Assembly (NCBI GenBank): GCA_034359265.1
Contig: CP136891.1
Location: 8,756,501 to 8,820,500, forward strand
Reading direction: 5' to 3'
DNA: 64,000 nucleotides
Origin: Canna indica
Taxonomy: Eukaryota > Streptophyta > Magnoliopsida > Zingiberales > Cannaceae
The notes beneath the pieces were generated by a model. That model made no database searches, was not told the DNA's origin, and saw nothing but the letters and a program-made list of their open reading frames with translations. The position numbers were made by a program, and so were the translations under genes. Numbering within the stretch: position 1 is the stretch's first letter; each line of letters starts with the position of its first letter. Shown here piece by piece: positions 13,701 to 23,832 of the stretch.

Positions 13701-16504
13701 AATGCCCTGGGATCAAGATCAGAAACATTAATATTAGTTTTCCTACCACTTGCTCCGAGGTTTGTGAAGAATCCACGAAGGCCTCCTCTGCTGCTTCCTC
13801 TGCTCTGAGTTTGAGGTGCTCTCATGCTAGAACTCCGACCAATATAAGGACCGGAGGGAATTGGACCGCTTCGGTCCATTGCTCCGGCAGCCGAAGTTGA
13901 GCCGACGCTGCTTATGCCACCGCTGCCACTGCCGCCGCCATATTCGAATTGAGATCCGGGATAATACATCCGTTCTCGTTCGAATTCAGCATGCTCCAAT
14001 GAAGCTCGGATGCCGGCTTCAAGTTCCGGATCCTCGTCGTTATCGCCACCTCGAGCCTCATAATGGCCACCGCTGACATCTTGGGTAGCTCGTCGGTCGA
14101 ACTCGGCTTGTTGAGCTGCATTCTTAAGACGTTGCTCCTTCTTGTTGGTGAGCATATCTTTAAACATTTGTCGGACTTCCGGCGATGCTTGGGTGCATTT
14201 GACGACGTCGCTGGATGTTCCGGCCAAGTGTGCCTTTAATCGAGTGACGCCTCCACCACGAGAAATCATATTACAGTGGATGCATTTCCAGTGGTTAGCC
14301 TTCTCCAACCGAACACCGTGTTGCCATGCGGGGTCGACTTGAGCTTTCGGCGCCATTTGAGCAGAATTTCGACGTAGAAATTAAGAAAGTAGAGAGAGAG
14401 AGATTGAGAAAGATTGAGAGTTTAGAGAGTTTAGATGAGTAGAGGGGGTGAGTAAGAGTAAAAGAGGTGTTTTGGGGGCTATATATAGCCACCAAAACAT
14501 CCAAAAATGACAAAAAAAGACCCTAAGACCCGTTTTTTTGCTGTCGGTGCTACAGTGCTGGCTGTTGGCACTGTAGCAGCCCAACGGCTCTTACAAAGAG
14601 CCGTTGGGTTGGGATGTTGAGTGATACCGGGTGATACCGGGCAATACCGCCCGGTATCATAGCTCTTACCGCCCGGTATTTGCTAAATACCGGGCGGTAT
14701 TTATCGGTATACCGGTATTCCTCAAATATACATATTTTGCTACAGTGCAAAATATCATACCGGGCGGTAAAGCCCGGTATGATAGCAAATACCGCCCAGT
14801 ATTTCATAAATACCGGACATACCGGGCGGTATTTACCGAGATGCCCGGTATTTACCCATACCGAGCATCTCGGATACCGGTTTTTTCAAAAACCGGTAAA
14901 TACCGGACTTACCGCCCGGTATACCGCGAGATTTGAAACCATGCTACCATATATAGATATGATCGGATTTATCAGTATCATCTGTGAAAGACAGGTTAAA
15001 GCTTCTTTTAATTTTCAGTGATTCAGGATATCTCTTGTTCTTCTCTAGCAAGGAGGCTGTTGTTCAGCATGTAAAAATGCTACTATGCATATTAGTAGTA
15101 TGCTACATATTGAAAGTTGAAACCTTTTTTTTTCTTTGCCTTGATTCTATAAGTTCCTAAAGGAGTTCTATGGTTGGTTGGACCGAGCAACCAAAAACGG
15201 AATGCAATCCTTCATAACCAATATTAGACTATGGAATTGATTACATCTACTTGACAACTGAAATATTTCATACAAATCTATGTGGTTTGCACTTTTCTAG
15301 AATAACCAGTATGCATAACAGTATTGCTTGCTTAAATTCTCAATTACTGGAATTGTATTTTCAGTATATATGACTGCCAAATTTATAGTAGGTTTATAGG
15401 TTCATCTTTCTCCTTTTTGCATTGTTTCGGTGGCTTAGAGTTTGTTTTCCACATCACCTCCTAATTCATCTTTATAGGATTCTGGACTAAGGGAAGATTA
15501 ACAACTTATTTTTCTGGTCAAACTCTGTGTTATAAATTTCTCATACTTTATATACAAAATTCAAGAAATAATTTATAACTGCTAAAATGAAGATAAAATT
15601 CACACGACAGAGACTCTTGATTAAGTTTACCTGTTTGTTGGATTATGGTAATTTCATCAGACGTATTAACTAGATTTGCAATCATCAGGCTGCCTGTGAA
15701 GAACTGAGGAGCAGCAGGTTGTTCTTCAAGCTTCTCGAGGCAGTACTAAAGACCGGGAACCGCATGAATGTTGGTACAAATCGAGGCGATGCGCATGCAT
15801 TCAAGCTCGACACACTGCTCAAGCTAGTAGATGTCAAGGGCACTGATGGCAAAACTACACTTCTACACTTTGTAGTCCAAGAGATCATCAGAGCAGAAGG
15901 TTCTCGCCTTTCTGGCACCAACAATTCGGCTGCCAAAACACAGCCAAATACTCTGAGAGACGACCTAGAGTGCAGGAAGCTTGGCCTCCAGGTTGTCTCT
16001 GCCCTGGGGGGTGAACTCAGCAACGTAAAGAAGGCTGCTGCCATGGACTCTGATATACTCAGCAGCTACGTCTCAAAACTCGCTGCAGGAATCACGAAGA
16101 TCAATGAGGTCTTGAGGTTGAACGAAGCACCTAGTTCCAATGGGGATAACCACAGGTTCCGTGACGCCATGAATCGGTTTCTAAAGCAAGCAGAGGACGA
16201 CATTATAAGAGTGAAGGCTCAAGAGAGTGTGGCATTGTCCCTGGTCAAGGAAATCACAGAGTACTTCCATGGTAACTCAGCCAGAGAAGAAGCACATCCT
16301 TTTAGGATCTTCATGGTCGTCCGAGATTTTCTAGCGATCCTCGACCGGGTATGCAAGGAGGTTGGAACAATGAACGAACGGACCATCGTCAGCTCAGCAC
16401 GGCAGTTTCCGGTGCCTGTGAATCCAACTTTACCATCTATATTCCCCAGGCTTCAAGCATTGAGACCTTCAGGCTCTGATGAGGAGAGCTCATTGTCCTC
16501 GTAG
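7718..16504 (+). CDS. Class I plant formin (FH1-FH2 actin nucleator)
   Basis: Formins nucleate and elongate actin filaments. Plant class I members sit in the plasma membrane, with the extracellular part contacting the wall. Exons are read at 7718-9216, 9312-9511, 10470-10714 and 15689-16504; the phases join cleanly and give 919 residues, the usual size and four-exon layout. Visible features are the class I signature [10 protein letters not shown] near residues 18-27, one membrane span at about 96-119 followed by basic residues (VRRRSRR), the FLYIGTLV motif, two proline tracts (about 336-344 and 404-416, the FH1 region that binds profilin-actin), and FH2 from [12 protein letters not shown] (about 470), including [11 protein letters not shown] in the last exon. 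Oddities: no hydrophobic signal peptide precedes RRVLH from the first in-frame ATG, so an upstream exon may be missed or the peptide lost. Intron 3 (4,974 bp) holds a hAT transposon. Confidence 0.9.
10766..14943 (-). mobile_element. hAT transposon, 4,178 bp, potentially once autonomous
   Basis: The ends CATGGTTTAAAAT and the inverse of CATGGTTTCAAAT form terminal repeats. A perfect 8-bp duplication CTACCATA flanks them (10758-10765 and 14944-14951). Both subterminal regions (10780-10870 and 14625-14930) are dense in ACCGGTA/TACCGG words in both orientations, as expected for transposase-binding sites. The element carries a complete transposase gene on the minus strand. It lies entirely within intron 3 of the formin, in opposite orientation, so the host reading frame is untouched. 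The clean duplication points to a fairly recent insertion. Confidence 0.93.
11000..14356 (-). pseudogene. hAT transposase (BED finger, DUF659, C-terminal dimerisation domain) with one nonsense codon
   Basis: Four exons are read at 14356-13003, 12914-12510, 12425-12219 and 12141-11000; phases join and give about 1,035 codons. The order is a BED zinc finger (C25, C28, H43), a low-complexity linker, a DUF659/RNase H-like core with CDSWT (D319) and ITDNGANF (D380), the CAAHCVDLM motif, and a dimerisation region [20 protein letters not shown] near the start of exon 4, followed by a long acidic tail. In exon 2 the family's ERWDNQ motif reads ER-stop-DNQ: TAG at 12544-12546 (codon about 575) where a TGG tryptophan is expected. 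No other disablement was seen. It could still supply a truncated protein or be cross-mobilised. Confidence 0.85.
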
Positions 16505-17372
16505 TGGAAAGCTTACACTTGCCACACCTGGGGTGGAATTTTTTACCAGTGATCATCTGGAGTTATAATTCCACGTTATTTATATATTTTTTTTGTGTTA
16601 GTAGATATTTATGTTATAAGTATTCTTTTAGTTATTACTCTGCTCCTATGTATACACAAAGGAAATGTAGATCAGAGAAAAATAAGAAGATTTACACATC
16701 AAAGCTCAAAAATTCTTCTCTGAGATGCAGGTAAAGTAAATAAATTATTCTATAGCATCAACTATCCTCTCTTAATACATGCATACATGATGTAAAATAA
16801 GATAGAAAAGGTTATTTGCCTGCAATAGTTATTTTTGTCAGTATCAATGAGCTCAAAAGGAAACAACTATGTATCTTCTCTGACAGAAACCACATCAATA
16901 ATCCATTGTTTAGGGCATCAGAAGTAGGTCGTCTGGTGTCTGTCATGCATCACTAAAAAGATGATGAAGTGGATAATGTTTGGTATGTGCTCAGTACTCA
17001 GTAGGCTATCGGCATGAATACAAGTACACAACATCTTTATTATTTCTTTTGTATTGCAAGATTTATGACTTGGAGAAGAAAGTATTTCATGGATAGGCGA
17101 TGTCGGATATAATATGTTTACGCGAGTACTAGGGATTCGGATATTAATTAAGTCAATTTGGACTGAAGAAGTTGAGTCTGTCAAGTTGCAAGCTGAGTTG
17201 ATGTACTTGATATTTGGTTAGCCCGTATTTGAATGGACCCGTTGCCATTCTTATCTGGGGGTAAGTTTTGAGTTGTGATCACTCATACCAGCTGATCATC
17301 TTCAAACTATTGACTGCTCACATCCACTCTTTCACACAGAACATGTCAATCAGCTGGTCTAATGTAGCTCCG
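16505..17372. other. 3' flank of the formin gene
   Basis: Contains the probable 3' untranslated region and AT-rich spacer. No further gene was seen. Confidence 0.5.
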
Positions 17373-17480
17373 AGAACTAACTAGAGGTGAATGGATCTTG
17401 CTCTGAGAACTAACTAGAGGTGATAATGGATCTTGCTCCGAGAACTAACTAGAGGTGGCAATGGGCCGATCTGAACTAAC

Positions 17481-17880
17481 TAGAGGTGGCAATGGGCCTT
17501 GCAACAGATCGGCCCAGGCTCGAGCCCAAACAAGCTTGTTACAAATCCGGCCGTGCCAAGCATGTACTACATTTCTGGAGGGGCAGCCCAGCCCGGCACA
17601 AGACCCGCCCCTTCGAGCTCGGGCTAGGCTCGGGTCAGCTTGTGCCAGTCTGGCCTGTGCCCATACCAAGCCCGGCGCCGGGCCAGTCCTGCTGGCCAAG
17701 CCTAGCATGACGTGTGCCGAGCTCAGCACGATACATACACGGGCTGTGACGGCACCGCGTACTCCAAGGGAGGAGCTCACCCCATCCCTTGGGCACGAGC
17801 AGGCCGTGCCGAGCCCTATCTGAAGAATCTCGAGCTAGATCCGTGCCGCCCATGGACGGCCCGGCCAATTGTCACATTTA
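17481..17880. mobile_element. Non-autonomous hAT MITE, 400 bp, with repeated left terminus
   Basis: The left end TAGAGGTGGCAATGGGCC and the right end GGCCAATTGTCACATTTA are inverted repeats. Perfect 8-bp duplications GAACTAAC occur at 17473-17480 and 17881-17888. The duplication plus terminal motif (GAACTAACTAGAGGTG) also occurs three more times just upstream, starting at 17374, 17407 and 17442. The interior is GC-rich and full of GGCC/CGAGCCC words, without a credible gene. Confidence 0.85.
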
Positions 17881-17888
17881 GAACTAAC

Positions 17889-18253
17889 ATAAATTTTGGT
17901 AACACTAAAAATATTTAGTGTCTTTGCATCGTTAAGACCAATTCTTGACTTCTTGTACAAACTACCAGAAGATACAAATTATCTATGCCTTGTAGCAAGA
18001 TGCAAGAATTATCCAATTTCTACACCACAAATAAGTCTATTGCAAAGAACATGTTGCATTAATGAACCAAGAGAACAGGGGAATGGGCATTCGCACTGCC
18101 CAAGTTGTTATTCCACCACTGTAAATTCTTTTATTTTGTTCTTTACATACATGCAACTCCTAATATCAATGCATGCAAAATTCTTGATGGTGGTGTATAC
18201 CCACTTTTTCTTGATCCAAAGTCCAAACGCACAATTCAAATTCCTTCTAGCTT
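17889..18253. other. 3' flank of the BTB/TAZ gene
   Basis: Spacer, presumably including the 3' untranslated region of the minus-strand BTB/TAZ gene. No gene was recognised. Confidence 0.4.
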
Positions 18254-21200
18254 TCACGGCACCAGCAGTCTCCGCGCAGCGATGGAGCTAAGCGTGCCTT
18301 TCGCTGCCAGTACCTTACTCACCAGCAGCTTCCATTTGTGCTCTTCCTTTTTGCTGAGGTGCTTCATCTTGTCCTTGAAATGCCTGCCAGTTCAAGCAGG
18401 TGAAGTAGTAAGTATGAAAGAATGGACCAAACTTTTGCCCGACTGGTTGAGCATGCACATCACAGATGTTGGTGAACAAGCTAACCTGCAGAGAGGAACC
18501 TTGCAGAAGTCGGGTTCTGAGCACATTTGCGAGTGCAGCTCAAGAAGCTGCCACATCCTCTTACATTGAGCGCATCCTCCTGGGACTCGAATTCTGCAGT
18601 TTGAGAAGTGGCGAACTAGGGACTCCAGCCCTTTGCAAGCTGCATATTTGCAGGTTGTTTCGCTATCTTTTAGCATTTTGTCACGGGGACCGATCGTCCT
18701 GCATCCATCTCTGCATATGTGCAGGAGAGCATCCATTGCTTCATATAATTGCAGGTAAACCTTTCTTTCCTCCATCCTTTTAATCCTATCCTGCTTTCTC
18801 TGCATTATGATAATAGTAGAATTAAAATTGAGTTCAATCAAGAAGGATTAGTTGAATAGAAGATTGATAGTGTCAGAATTAAAAGTATAGATTCGGCAAT
18901 TCTCTCACTAGTCATCTAATCAAACTTGAACATGGTATAATAGCAGTAATTTCCACTTCTGTTAGAGAACATAAAGAACAATGAATTGGAGACCCGCCCA
19001 TCATATCTTCTCAGTAATTACTTGTATGTGAGCATATCTGCACATAAGCCCATAAAGACTTGTCCTCCCTCTCATAATTTTTGCTCTTTTGCAATATAGT
19101 TCATGGTTAAGGCTTGATTGAGGGGAGATGTCAGCATAAAAGTATAGAGCGGAATAACAGTTTCAGCATAAGTGATCACGCAGTCAATTTTTAATACATT
19201 AAACAATGGATGAGAGAACTTACAGAATCCTCCTCCACAAGAGCAACAAGAAGCTCCTGCTCTAGACTAGGATTTGCTTTCTTCATTGCTTTCCACCCAT
19301 CGGATGCTGAGATGGTCTTGAAATATTTAATTATCATTTTGGTACATGCAAAAGAAAGCCGGGGAGTATCACAAAGTCTTGCTAACTGAAGCACATCCAC
19401 AACATTTTCTACAGTCAAAAACTCCTCTTCTACTAACTCTATGCAAGTCCTCTTCAAGGAAGGGACCGCAAATGCATGGGACAAAATGAGCAGGTGAAGA
19501 ACATATTTCTTCAGCAAATCCAATTCATAGCTGCAAAATAAAGAAGCTGGGAATAAGATCCAGAAGTCATTCAAACTTGACATCTACATAAAGAAAAGGA
19601 ATGCAAAGTTCAACCACACTGGAGAACAGCTCAGTTATGGCAACAGACATTATTAATTAGGGAAATTAGACTAAAAAATCACAAGGTTTGCAAAAATTTT
19701 ACGTTTTACTCCGGATTTCAAAATTCGTCAGTAAATGCACAACTTTTACTTCCGTTTATGGCATCTACTAAATTGTCAGGCGTCATCTCAACTTAGCTGA
19801 CATGGAGGTAAACGGCGCTTGCGTAGCCTGACAGCGTCATACGTGGTGGCTGATGACCCTATCTTTTTCTCTCTCTTCTCTTTTTCCTCCCAGATGACCC
19901 CACTTTTCCCCCTCTCTTTTCTTCTTCATCTTCCTCCTCCTAATGAACCCAACCTTTGCCCTCTCCTTCTACCACACCTCCACCTCCGCCATCGCTACCT
20001 CAACTCCACTGCCCCCAACAACGACACTGCTTCTCCCCTTCTCCTTCCTCCTCCTTCGCCCTCGGCTACCACTATGACGTAGTTGTTTCCTTGCACACAG
20101 CTTGGCCCTCTTCGTCGGCGTCTCCATGGCCGCCAACATCTCTGGCGGCCACCTCAACCCAACCGTCACCTTCGGCCTGGCCATCGACGGCCACATCACC
20201 ATCCTCACCAACATCTTCTACTGGGTCGCCCAGCTCCTCAGTTCCATCGCTGCCTACCTCCTCCTCAAGTTCGTCACTGGCGGCATGGTGAGTTAACTAA
20301 ATACCACATGCTTATATATCATGCTTGAAGGCTGTGCCGACTCACGAAGTGGCGACGGGCATGAGCGAGCTCGAGGGGGTGGTGATGGAGGTGGTGATCA
20401 CCTTCGCGCTCGTGTACACGGTCTACGCAATCGCGGCGGACCCGAAGAAGGGCTCCCCAGATGGTGGTACCGATCGCAATCGGGTTCATCGTCGAGGCGA
20501 ACATCTTGGCGGCCAAGCCATTCAGCGACAGATCCATGAACCCGGCGCGCTCCTTCGGGCCACGGATCCATGAACCCAGCGACGGATCCACGGATCCATG
20601 AGAGAAGCTTAGTTTGTCTCATATAGTTTTTGGCATTCTGTTTTACCCGTCTTCGACACCTTAAATCCAAAAACAAACTCACCTTGTTGGGGCATCCTTT
20701 GTGGCCAGGGAAGTAATTTTGGTCGATGATGATGGGGTTGTGCACATTCTGCATGGAGGCGTGCTCGAACACCACCCGCTCGGCCTTCCCCATGTCTTTA
20801 TCCTCAACCCATTATGCGTTCCGGTGAACACTGCCGTCTTCACCGTCACGTTCTCTACCCCCTTCTCTTCGTATCCCTTTCCCAGACTTCCAATACTGCA
20901 TGCATCCATTGCCTACATCGTTATTACCATTCCATATGTATATATGTGCATTCGATATGTATATATGTGTTGCTGTGTAATCAATGGCACAACCGCGGCT
21001 TACCTTATACCGTGTCCAGGGTCGCACACCACCTATTCGATCCAGAGGTTGATGGTGCCTGGAGCGATGGAGATGCAGTGGTCGCCGGTCCTGATGCCAA
21101 TGCTGGTGATGGTCACGTGGTTCGACCCTTGGACGTGGATGTCGTCGGTGTTGGGGGCTGCTCCCCGCCGCTGTGATCCTGACGCCGTGCACCAAAATGC

Positions 21201-22478
21201 GCTCGCAGTAGTCGATCACGACGTGGTAGTGCTCGCTGTTGACGAAGTGGTCGTGGTAGACAGCGATGGTGTTGGCAGCCAGCAGCGTCCTGTGCTGGTC
21301 ACTGGGCTCCGCTTCTTCACCGTGGAAGAAGAAAGGCTGCAACAACTGGGAAGAAGAAGAAGAAGAAACGTTGTAGCAGTTGGGAAGAAGAAGAAGAAGA
21401 AGGAGAAATATGGGGAGGAAGAAGAGAAGAGAGAAAAAGGTGGGGTCATATATAGTTATTTTTCATTTTAAAATATGTATTTATGAATCCGTCAGCCACG
21501 CAAGCGCCGTTTACCTCCACGTCAGCTAAGTTGAGACGACGCTTGACGTTTTGGTAGATGACATAAACGGATGTAAATGTTGAATTTTGAAATCCTAAGT
21601 AGAACGTAAAATTTATGCAAACCTTGTGATTTTTTAGTCTAATATCCCTATTAATTACTTCAAACATTGCAAAGATTACACAAATAGACAAGAAAATTTG
21701 CAGAAAAATGATGGTGCAGACTCACCAAGAAGAGTAGAGGAATCGGATAAATTCACGGACAGCTTCTGAAGGCACACCTGGAACTTTGATTTTTCTAAAC
21801 CCCTCTTTAATTTTTGCTTGCTCTAACATATTTCTGAGAACAGGAGATGCGATACCCTGAATCAAATACAAGCTGCTTTATTTCAAAAAAAAAAAGGAGA
21901 TGCAATACACTTTTCAATAATATCCCAATCAATAAATCAATCATCAAGCACTGTAGAGCTAATGATGTGTCAAACAAATTCATAGGTAAATTGGCACTTT
22001 AAATTGATCTATTACACCAGAATTATTCTTTTTACATGCATGTAGGTTGTATCGATCTACAATTCTGATCAGTAAAGAAATTTAAACATCTTGTCAAGAA
22101 AATAAGCTTAAAATAACACGAATACAGTGTACTCACAAGAATGCCCGAGTGTGCCAAAATTATACCCTTGTCTTCAGTAAGAATGCGGACATCAGCCCCA
22201 TATCCTTGGCAGAAGAGTTTGTCCCAAGCTTTCCTTGTTTCATGAAGGACAAAACTACAACCATTCAAATGTTTGGAATATTTTTTTGCACCGTAAGTAG
22301 CTGCAGGAAGTGGAGGAGGTTGTGGGATGCTTGCAGTAGTTAATTGATGCAATTTGGGTGCATTCTGCGTATTAAAATCTTTGGCTGTGGTATTTCCGAG
22401 TGTAAACAGATTGAAAATTCCATCGTAGGACTGTTCAGTTGAGAAGATTTGTGGAGAATTCAGCTCAAGGCAAGCCAT
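18254..22478 (-). CDS. BTB/POZ and TAZ domain protein (BT family)
   Basis: BT proteins are plant-specific adaptors for CUL3 ubiquitin ligases that also bind calmodulin and bromodomain proteins; they act in the nucleus and cytosol. Exons are 22478-22137, 21856-21726, 19530-19224, 18799-18486 and 18383-18254; phases join and give 407 residues. Exon 1 holds a proline-rich lead and the start of BTB ([20 protein letters not shown]); exons 2 and 3 complete BTB and the BACK-like helices. The TAZ zinc finger (about residues 280-365) shows [15 protein letters not shown] and the ligand series C310, C315, H324, C328, C336, C339, H349, C353, C359, C364. The basic C-terminal tail ([27 protein letters not shown]) corresponds to the calmodulin-binding region of the family. 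The 2.2-kb intron between exons 2 and 3 contains a Pack-MULE. A broken duplicate lies at about 32,120-33,400. Confidence 0.9.
20101..20580 (+). pseudogene. Captured fragment of a tonoplast intrinsic protein (TIP2-like aquaporin)
   Basis: After an apparent acceptor site (CACACAG) at about 20100 the sequence reads [16 protein letters not shown], then [11 protein letters not shown] (first NPA box changed to NPT), a transmembrane stretch ending LLLKFVTGG, a very short intron (about 20290-20330), and [16 protein letters not shown]... [10 protein letters not shown]... ADPKKGS. A frameshift follows near 20460; in another frame [20 protein letters not shown] leads to [10 protein letters not shown], the second NPA box. 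Both halves match TIP aquaporins, closest in wording to TIP2. The N-terminus and C-terminus are missing, so it cannot make a channel. Confidence 0.85.
20660..21330 (-). pseudogene. Captured fragment of a polygalacturonase (GH28)
   Basis: On the minus strand the order is [59 protein letters not shown], an in-frame [12 protein letters not shown], an intron (about 21006-20906) with intact GT and [38 protein letters not shown] and [13 protein letters not shown]. These are the ordered GH28 motifs (NTDG, GDDC, GHGISIGSLG, RIKTW). The catalytic GDD reads GDH. There are frameshifts near 21155 and in the GRPS region. It is a dead fragment and does not reach the start or end of the enzyme. Confidence 0.87.
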
Positions 22479-23832
22479 TCACATCTGTTATTCTCAGACT
22501 TCCGCTGTAATGAAGAAGGCGAAAAGATCTGAAAATTTTCAAGTGTTATTGTAAGAATATATGTATTCTTCTACACAGATTCCAATGATTTCTAAACCTC
22601 CACTCATGATGTTCTCTTCACATATGCAAACTTAGGGTTCAATAAAATAAAATATGATGGCAATCTTTCTCCTTAAACATCCTCAAAATTTCCTCCATAA
22701 GTAACAAAATGAAATAAATCAACAATATTCCACGACCAAAATAAATTAATAAAATAAGACTTATTCATACCAGGCATAGATCATAGCGCGACTGGTGCAA
22801 GCAGTAATCCCTTCGATCGCTCCTCGTCTCTTCCTCTCTGAAAGAAGGGGGAAAAAACACTACTTTTAGATCAAGAAGAACAATCAAATACCAAATACAA
22901 GATATATATATAAAGAAAAGCGTGTCGTTCTCGCACAGATTTGTAAAGTAATGATTAAAAAAGAGAGAAAAAAGCATTTACTAGCTAGCAAAGAAACAGA
23001 TGGAGAAAACACCAAAGAGGAAATCTTTGAAAGCGGGATTGAATTCAGTTCATCACTCCACCTTTTCTAAAAAAATCGAAGGAAAAAAACGCACCGTTTG
23101 ATGCACCGCGACTTCCAATTAGAGAAAGGGTTGCTAGGTTAGGGATTAGATATGGTGATGGAATTGGTTAAGGTTCGGAAATGGATTGAGAGAGGGATCA
23201 GGGAGAAGGAGAAGAAGAGGAGGAGGAAGAAGAAGACAAATGGGACAAGTAGGGGAGGCGGCCGACCATCACGTGTGATGGAGAGAGGGGATGGCAGGCA
23301 GCGTTGGAACGCAAAAGGAAGGAAGAGACACGTATTCTATTGGCGTTGAGGGCACGGCGGAGAGAGAAAGAGAACGAAGGGTTGAAGTTCGAAGTGGTGA
23401 CGGCCGCTGTGTTGACAACAACAGCCGCTACTTTCACTACCGTCTTGCCATTTTCATCGTGCTGATGATTGATGATGCAAAAATTTGCAGGATATTAATA
23501 TTTATATATTTAAAGTTTTTCCTAATAATAAATAATAAATAATAATAAAATAATATTCATATTAATTCGAAAAAAAATTTATATGCTCGTATAAATCTTT
23601 ATGAACGAGTCAATATAAACTTAAATATATAAACAATATAAATATATTATATTTATTTCTTTTTTATTTATGTTTATATTTATTTTTTGTATTTATGTTC
23701 ATGTTCAGACCATTAAAATTCATATTAATTCATTCATAAGTTTTTTATGCACAGCTTATCCATAAAAGTTGCGCTCCCATTGCACCACACACTCGCACTC
23801 GCTAGCTCGGTCTCTCTCTCTCTCATCGACTG
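22479..23832. promoter_or_regulatory. Shared intergenic region between the BTB/TAZ gene (-) and UGT copy A (+)
   Basis: The two genes are divergently transcribed from this 1.35-kb interval. A CATAAAAG box near 23761 lies about 72 bp upstream of the UGT start and may be its TATA element; (CT)n follows at 23812-23824. A GA-rich stretch lies at 23190-23250. Large parts recur at about 33,308-33,790 and 34,800-35,020 in the duplicated block. No additional coding sequence was recognised. Confidence 0.45.

Larger units (their letters stand above)
19660..21648. mobile_element. Pack-MULE (Mutator-like element carrying two host gene fragments), 1,989 bp
   Basis: Long terminal inverted repeats of roughly 170 bp start GGGAAATTAGACTAAAAAAT on the left and the near-identical inverse on the right. 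Perfect 9-bp target duplications TATTAATTA sit at 19651-19659 and 21649-21657. Long inverted repeats with a 9-bp duplication are diagnostic of Mutator-like elements. The interior has no transposase. It holds a piece of a tonoplast aquaporin gene (+ strand) and a piece of a polygalacturonase gene (- strand), both with introns, so genomic DNA rather than cDNA was captured. It lies in the second intron of the BTB/TAZ gene. Confidence 0.93.

Noticed and set aside
14550..15021. Frames rich in YRPVF / ARYDS repeats
   Set aside because: They translate the ACCGGTA subterminal repeats of the hAT transposon.
19819..20082. Possible proline-rich gene at the left of the Pack-MULE
   Set aside because: It lies in subterminal sequence and CT-rich DNA of the element, with no family signature and no matching splice structure.
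20701..21471. A 256-codon frame on the plus strand
   Set aside because: It is the antisense of the captured polygalacturonase exons plus the inverted repeat of the Pack-MULE, and it begins and ends in unrelated sequence.
23152..23349. Small basic frame upstream of the BTB/TAZ gene
   Set aside because: GA-repeat sequence gives Arg/Lys/Glu runs. It recurs with frame breaks in the duplicated block at about 33,400, so it is not conserved as protein.
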